Below are positions 59,927-64,000 of a stretch of 64,000 nt of DNA, one piece after another. The DNA comes from Cyclina sinensis (taxonomy: Eukaryota > Mollusca > Bivalvia > Venerida > Veneridae). Each line of letters opens with the position of its first letter. The stretch's first letter is position 1. Made by a program: the position numbers and the translations under genes. The stretch is from contig JAAONU010000001.1 of assembly GCA_012932295.1 (NCBI GenBank), positions 30,008,921 through 30,072,920 on the forward strand. The letters are read 5' to 3'. Below the pieces are notes generated by a model. That model worked only from the letters and a program-made list of their open reading frames with translations, was not told where the DNA came from and did no database searches.

Positions 59927-61625
59927 TATGGCACGCCAATTGTCCAATTATTACGTGAACCTATGTTTACGGTCGAAAAACTAGGATTTACGGTTGATAA
60001 ACCAGGTTTTTAAAACGTAAAATCTAGTTTTTCGAATATTAACTTATATTTTCGAGTGAAATCATGGGTTAATGTCGCAAACCGTAGTTCGTAAATTCAT
60101 ATTTTTTCTCAGTAACTTAGTTTATGAAACGTAAACCTAGGTTCACGTCCGTAAACTATGGTTCACGACCGTTATCCTACGTTTTTGCTCGAAAACATTG
60201 GTTAAATTCCGTAAAATAGATTTCAAAGGAAGTCAACTGTCCAAAATAACGTGGACCTATGTTTACCCCCGTTAATCTAGGATTTACGATCGATAAAACA
60301 GGTTTTTCAGTCGTAAAACCTGGTTTTTCGAATTTTATCCTATATTTTCGAGCGTAAATATAGGATAACCGTTGTAAAACAATAGTATGACAATAGTATG
60401 GCACGCCAATTGTCCAATTATTATGTGAACCTATGTTTACGGTCGAAAAACTAGGATTTACGGTTGATAAACCAGGTTTTTCAAACGTAAAATCTAGTTT
60501 TTCGAATATTAACTTATATTTTCGAGTGAAATCATGGGTTAATGTTGCAAACCGTAGTTTACGCTCGTAAACCATAGATCACGTTTGAAAACACAAGTTT
60601 ACGGTCGAAAATATATGTTACGTTTGTAAACTATCCTTTACGAGCGTAAACCGGGGTTCAGGAGCTTAACAATAAGATAGTGTCCGTAAACATAGGATAA
60701 CGGTTGAAATCCGTTGTTTAATTGAAAAACCTAGTTTATCAATCGTAAACTATGGTTTTCATTCGATATTTAGGATTATGAAATCAAACTTGAATTTCGA
60801 GCGTTAACATGTGTTTCACGATCGAGAACCTATGTTTTCAAGCGTGAACCTACATTTACGGCCGTGAACCCATGTTTACGATCATGATCATAGGTTAATG
60901 ACTAGCTATCATATTTTTTCAAGCGAAAACATGGGATAACGTCGAGAACCATTGTTCACGCTCGTAAATGTATATCACGTTCGTAAACCTAAGTTACAAT
61001 TGTTTCTAAAAACCTAGTTTATTGAACGTAAATATAGGTCCAAGAGTGTAATCTAGGGTTTACGACGGTTATCCTATATTTACGCTCGAAAATATAGGAT
61101 AAAATTTGAAAAACCAGGTTTTACGACTGAAAAACCTGTTTTATCGATCGTAAATCCTAGATTAACGGGCGTAAACATAGGTCCACGTTATTTTGGACTG
61201 TGACTTCCTTTGAAATCTATTTTACCGAATTTGACCAGTGTTTTTGAGCAAAAACGTAGGATAACGGTCGTGAACCATAGTTTACGGACGTGAACCTAGG
61301 TTTATGTTTCATAAACTAAGTTACTGAGAAAAAATATGAATTTACGAACGTTCACGGCCGCAAACCCAAGTTTACGGTGGTAATCGTAGGATAACGACCA
61401 AAATTCCAATATTATTTGAGAAACCTAGTTTATCGAACGTAAATATAAGGTCACGAGCGTAAACTACAGTTTACGGCCGTTATCCTATGTTTACCCTCAA
61501 AAATAGAGGTTAAAAATCGAAAAACCAGGTTTTACGTTTGAAAAACCTAGATTATCGACCGTACATCCTAGTTTTATGAGCGTAAACATAGGTTCACGTA
61601 ATAATTGAACAATTGGCGTGCCATA
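59927..61625. mobile_element. Fold-back element built of a palindromic 20-bp unit
   Basis: TATGGCACGCCAATTG at 59927-59942 is matched by its exact reverse complement at 61610-61625, and similarity continues inward well beyond 100 bases. The flanking TA at each edge may be a target duplication, as in Tc1/mariner-type insertion. Nearly all of the interior is a degenerate 20-bp unit, consensus CGTAAACCTAGGTTTACGNN, which is its own reverse complement. A long arm at about 60100-60370 is repeated inverted at about 61060-61350 with the same unit-specific changes (for example CAAAGGAAGTCAACTGTCC against GGACTGTGACTTCCTTTG). A second left end starts at 60397. No protein frame is credible. The mechanism of movement is inference. 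Confidence 0.88.
60397..60575. repeat. Internal second copy of the fold-back left end
   Basis: TATGGCACGCCAATTGTCCA recurs at 60397 and the next 150 bases repeat 59927-60100 almost base for base, differing at only a few positions (TTATGTGAACC for TTACGTGAACC). Confidence 0.93.
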
Positions 61626-61639
61626 GCCATAGAAAGTTG

Positions 61640-62321
61640 ACAGTTTTTCTGTGACCTTGACCTTTGACCTGATGATGTGAAAAACCACTGTGGTCATTTA
61701 CTAGTCATGACCAACCTACATACTAAGTTTACACAGCCTGGAACCAAAGGTTCTATAGTTATTGATCAGAAACTGTTTTGTCCTTCAAGGTCACTGTGAC
61801 CTTGACATTTGACCTGATGATGTAAAAAAAACATTTGAGTCATCTACTAGTCATGACCAACCTATAAACTAAGGTTGAACAACCTGGGACCAAGCGTTCT
61901 ATAGTTATATATTGGAAACCATTTTGCTATATAAGATCACTGTGACCTTGACCTTTGACCTGGTGATCTGAAAAACCATGGAGGTCATTTACTGGTCATG
62001 ACCAACCTAAAACCAAGTCTGAGAAAGGTGGGTCCAAGAGTTCTCTAGATATTGATCAGAAACCAAAGTGTCTACCAACTGACCAACCAACATTTGCAAA
62101 ACTATATACCCCCTCATCTTCGATGGGGGCATAAAAATTGCTCGATCAAACCCAAAACAGAACTTGACCTAGATATTCTTATGATAAATCTGTATACTAA
62201 ATTTCATTTCAGTATGTGCAACCTCTGCGAAGAAAATGAACGGAAACTTGGTGGACATACAGACCGACCGACCGACAGACAGCAGCAAAGCAATATGCCC
62301 TCCCTTTTTCAAAGGGGGCAT
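61640..62321. mobile_element. 145-bp tandem element with ATGCCC/GGGGGCAT hairpin end
   Basis: TGTGACCTTGACCTTTGACC recurs at about 61650, 61795 and 61941, a period near 145. Units share CATTTACTAGTCATGACCAA and GTTCTATAGTTATTGATCAG. A GACCGACCGACCGACAGACA tract precedes the right end, which is the hairpin ATGCCCTCCCTTT/AAAGGGGGCAT ending at 62321. That end matches the left end of 34576-35098 in reverse. The left end is missing next to the fold-back element. Confidence 0.8.
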
Positions 62322-62663
62322 GATTAGTACTGAACAAAAATAAAAAAGAAATAAGATCTGAGGTTTTACCTTACCTAAGACCTAACCCTGTGTCATTTGA
62401 AGCAAATAGAAATCAAAATATAACAAAAAAAAAACAAAAAACAAACAAACAAAACATCAATATGAAAGCCAACTTGAAATAAAACTAACATCTTACAAAA
62501 AGAAAAGAAAAATAACAGACTTAGAACTGAAAACATAGATTTACATCAAGCAAATAACACATTTCAACATTGTTGCTACAAATCAAATGCTGACCCAAAA
62601 TAAAAATAATAAAGGTAAAAAATTAACAAACTCAATCTAAAAAAACAAAGCAAATTTAACATC
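62322..62663. other. Intergenic, A-rich
   Basis: AT-rich, with an AAAAACAAAAAACAAACAAA run near 62430. No gene recognised. Confidence 0.5.
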
Positions 62664-62699
62664 ATGCAAATGTCACAAAGCAACATTGTCTCTAATAAA

Positions 62700-63650
62700 A
62701 TGCTAACAACAGCAACACCAGCAGCAACAACAATCACAGCACCAGCAGCAACAACAACAACAACATCATCATCATCATCAGTAGCAGTAACATCAACAGC
62801 ATCAGCAACAGAAACAACAGCACAGCAGGAGCAACAAAAACATCATCATCTGCAGCAGGAGCAACAACAACAGCAGCAGCAACATCATCAACAGCATCAG
62901 CAGCAGCAACAACAACAACAGGAGCAACAACGGCAGCAGTATCATCAGGAGCAACATAAGCAGCAGCAGCAACAACAACAGCAGCAGGAGGATCAACAGC
63001 AGCAACAATATCATCAGGAGCAACAGCAGCAACAACAGCAGCAGCAGGAGTATCAACAGCAGCAGCAATATCATCAAGAGCAACATAAGCAACAGCAGCA
63101 GCAACGACAACAGCAGGAGCAACAGCAGTTGCAGCAGCAGCAGCAACATAAGCAGCAGCAGCAACATCAACAGCAGCAGGAGCAAAACAGCTGCAGCAAC
63201 AACAATAGCAGCAACATCATCATTAGCAGCAACAACAGCAACAACAACAGCTGCAGCAACAACAGCAACATCATCACCATCATCAGTAGAAGCTACAACA
63301 TCATCTTCATAAGCAGCAGTAGCAGCATCATCATCAGGAACAAAAATCTTCACCAGCACCAGCAGAAAGAACAACAACATCAGAATCAGCAGCAACAACA
63401 GCAGCGGCAACAAGAACAACAACAACAGCAGCAGCAACAACACAATCGTTATCAGCAACAAAATCATCATCAGCAGCAGCAGCAGCAACAAAATCATCAT
63501 CATTAACAGCAACAAAAACATCACAGTGATAGCAAAAACTTCAGCAGCAGCAACAACAACATCAGCAACAGCAAAACGTCATCAGAAGCAGCAGCAGAAC
63601 TGCAACAACATCATCAGCAGCAGCAGCAACAACAACAAATCAAACACTAA
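62700..63650. repeat. Interrupted CAG/CAA/CAT trinucleotide region, about 950 bp
   Basis: A mosaic of CAG, CAA, CAT, AGC and ATC triplets with occasional GAG. It stays open as a 280-codon Gln/Ser/Asn-rich frame on the plus strand and as a Leu/Met-rich frame on the minus strand, which is expected of any stop-free triplet array. I see no splice site, start context or conserved segment tying it to a gene, so I call it a microsatellite; a glutamine-rich exon cannot be ruled out. Confidence 0.85.
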
Positions 63651-64000
63651 AGCAACAATAACAGAAACAAATAAAATAAACAGATGCAGAACTGAAAACA
63701 ACAAAATAAAAATATTCAAAATAAAGAAAAGACTTGCAACAACAACAATATTAAGTTCTTAAGGGAAGTATGAAATAGATAATTACAAACCTTGTTCTAG
63801 TTTCACTGGTGCTGTATTTTCCATTGTCTTCCTCTTCAAGACTCCCAGGATGATTTAAGAAAATAGAAACTTTACAGAATTTTTACCTATCCCAAATAAA
63901 ATAAAAATAAGACATCTGACACTTTTAAACTCCAAACAAAAAGCTGACCTGATATTTTACATTACCTTATCAAGCAAAAACACCAAGTAACATTTTTACA
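63651..64000. other. Window edge, A-rich with one possible exon
   Basis: A-rich sequence with no repeat of its own apart from short CAA runs; the only candidate feature is the possible exon at 63791-63824. Confidence 0.4.
63791..63824 (-). CDS. Possible short first coding exon (MENTAPVKLEQ)
   Basis: On the minus strand, ATG at 63824-63822 lies in GACAATGG (A at -3, G at +4, a strong initiation context). It opens MENTAPVKLEQ and reaches a good donor CAAG|GTTTGT at 63791/63790, leaving one base. No downstream exon of a new gene is visible on this strand before the USP promoter. Its phase happens to match entry into USP exon 54514, so an alternative USP start is conceivable but unproven. It may equally be chance. 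Confidence 0.25.

Noticed and set aside
60177..60575. 132-codon minus-strand frame with repeated FEKPGFTTEKP-like segments
   Set aside because: It follows from the 20-bp fold-back unit (period 60 in codon terms) and is not conserved between units as protein.
62664..63506. 280-codon glutamine-rich open frame (+) and 240-codon leucine-rich frame (-)
   Set aside because: Both are explained by a stop-free triplet repeat; no start context, splice site or conserved segment supports a protein.

Overview
The window looks like nuclear DNA of a mollusc, most likely a bivalve. It is AT-rich, its genes are split into short exons by long GT-AG introns, and it is full of short-terminal-repeat elements with internal tandem arrays, of a style I associate with bivalve genomes. 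The species call is an inference from style; I could not search a database.

Two genes can be read exon by exon, and they converge tail to tail. On the + strand (about 4.9 to 35.3 kb, 3' UTR to about 38-38.9 kb) lies a cytohesin, an Arf guanine-nucleotide exchange factor with coiled coil, Sec7 domain, diglycine-type PH domain and basic tail. Thirteen coding exons join in phase to about 394 residues; only the first, 9-residue exon is uncertain. On the - strand (54.9 down to 43.8 kb, with a non-coding first exon near 56.5 kb) lies a ubiquitin-specific protease of the USP36/USP42 type, closest to USP36. Sixteen coding exons join in phase to about 1184 residues, with the Cys, His and Asp active-site motifs, a very large charged disordered exon and a USP36-like C-terminus.

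Layout: 0.1-1.15 kb, decayed LINE reverse transcriptase (- strand); 2.3-2.7 and 4.56-4.78 kb, CpG-bearing candidate promoters of the cytohesin gene; 4.9-38.9 kb, cytohesin gene with intronic minisatellites, a SINE and terminal-inverted-repeat elements; 39.9-41.2 kb, a 156-bp tandem array with GGCGGGGGGAT ends between the two genes; 42.8-56.5 kb, the USP gene, whose largest intron holds a 2.7 kb tandem element reaching to within a few bases of a splice acceptor; 56.3-56.7 kb, its CpG-bearing promoter; 57-64 kb, no gene I can support, but a second copy of the intronic element, a 1.7 kb palindromic fold-back element, a 145-bp tandem element and about 1 kb of CAG/CAA/CAT repeat.

The most unusual object is the 59.93-61.62 kb fold-back element. 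It is built almost entirely of a degenerate 20-bp unit that is its own reverse complement (consensus CGTAAACCTAGGTTTACGNN), very rich in CpG, arranged in long unequal inverted arms with TATGGCACGCC ends and a probable TA target duplication. The two genes have no evident functional link (Arf signalling at membranes; nucleolar or nuclear deubiquitination); they are simply neighbours.
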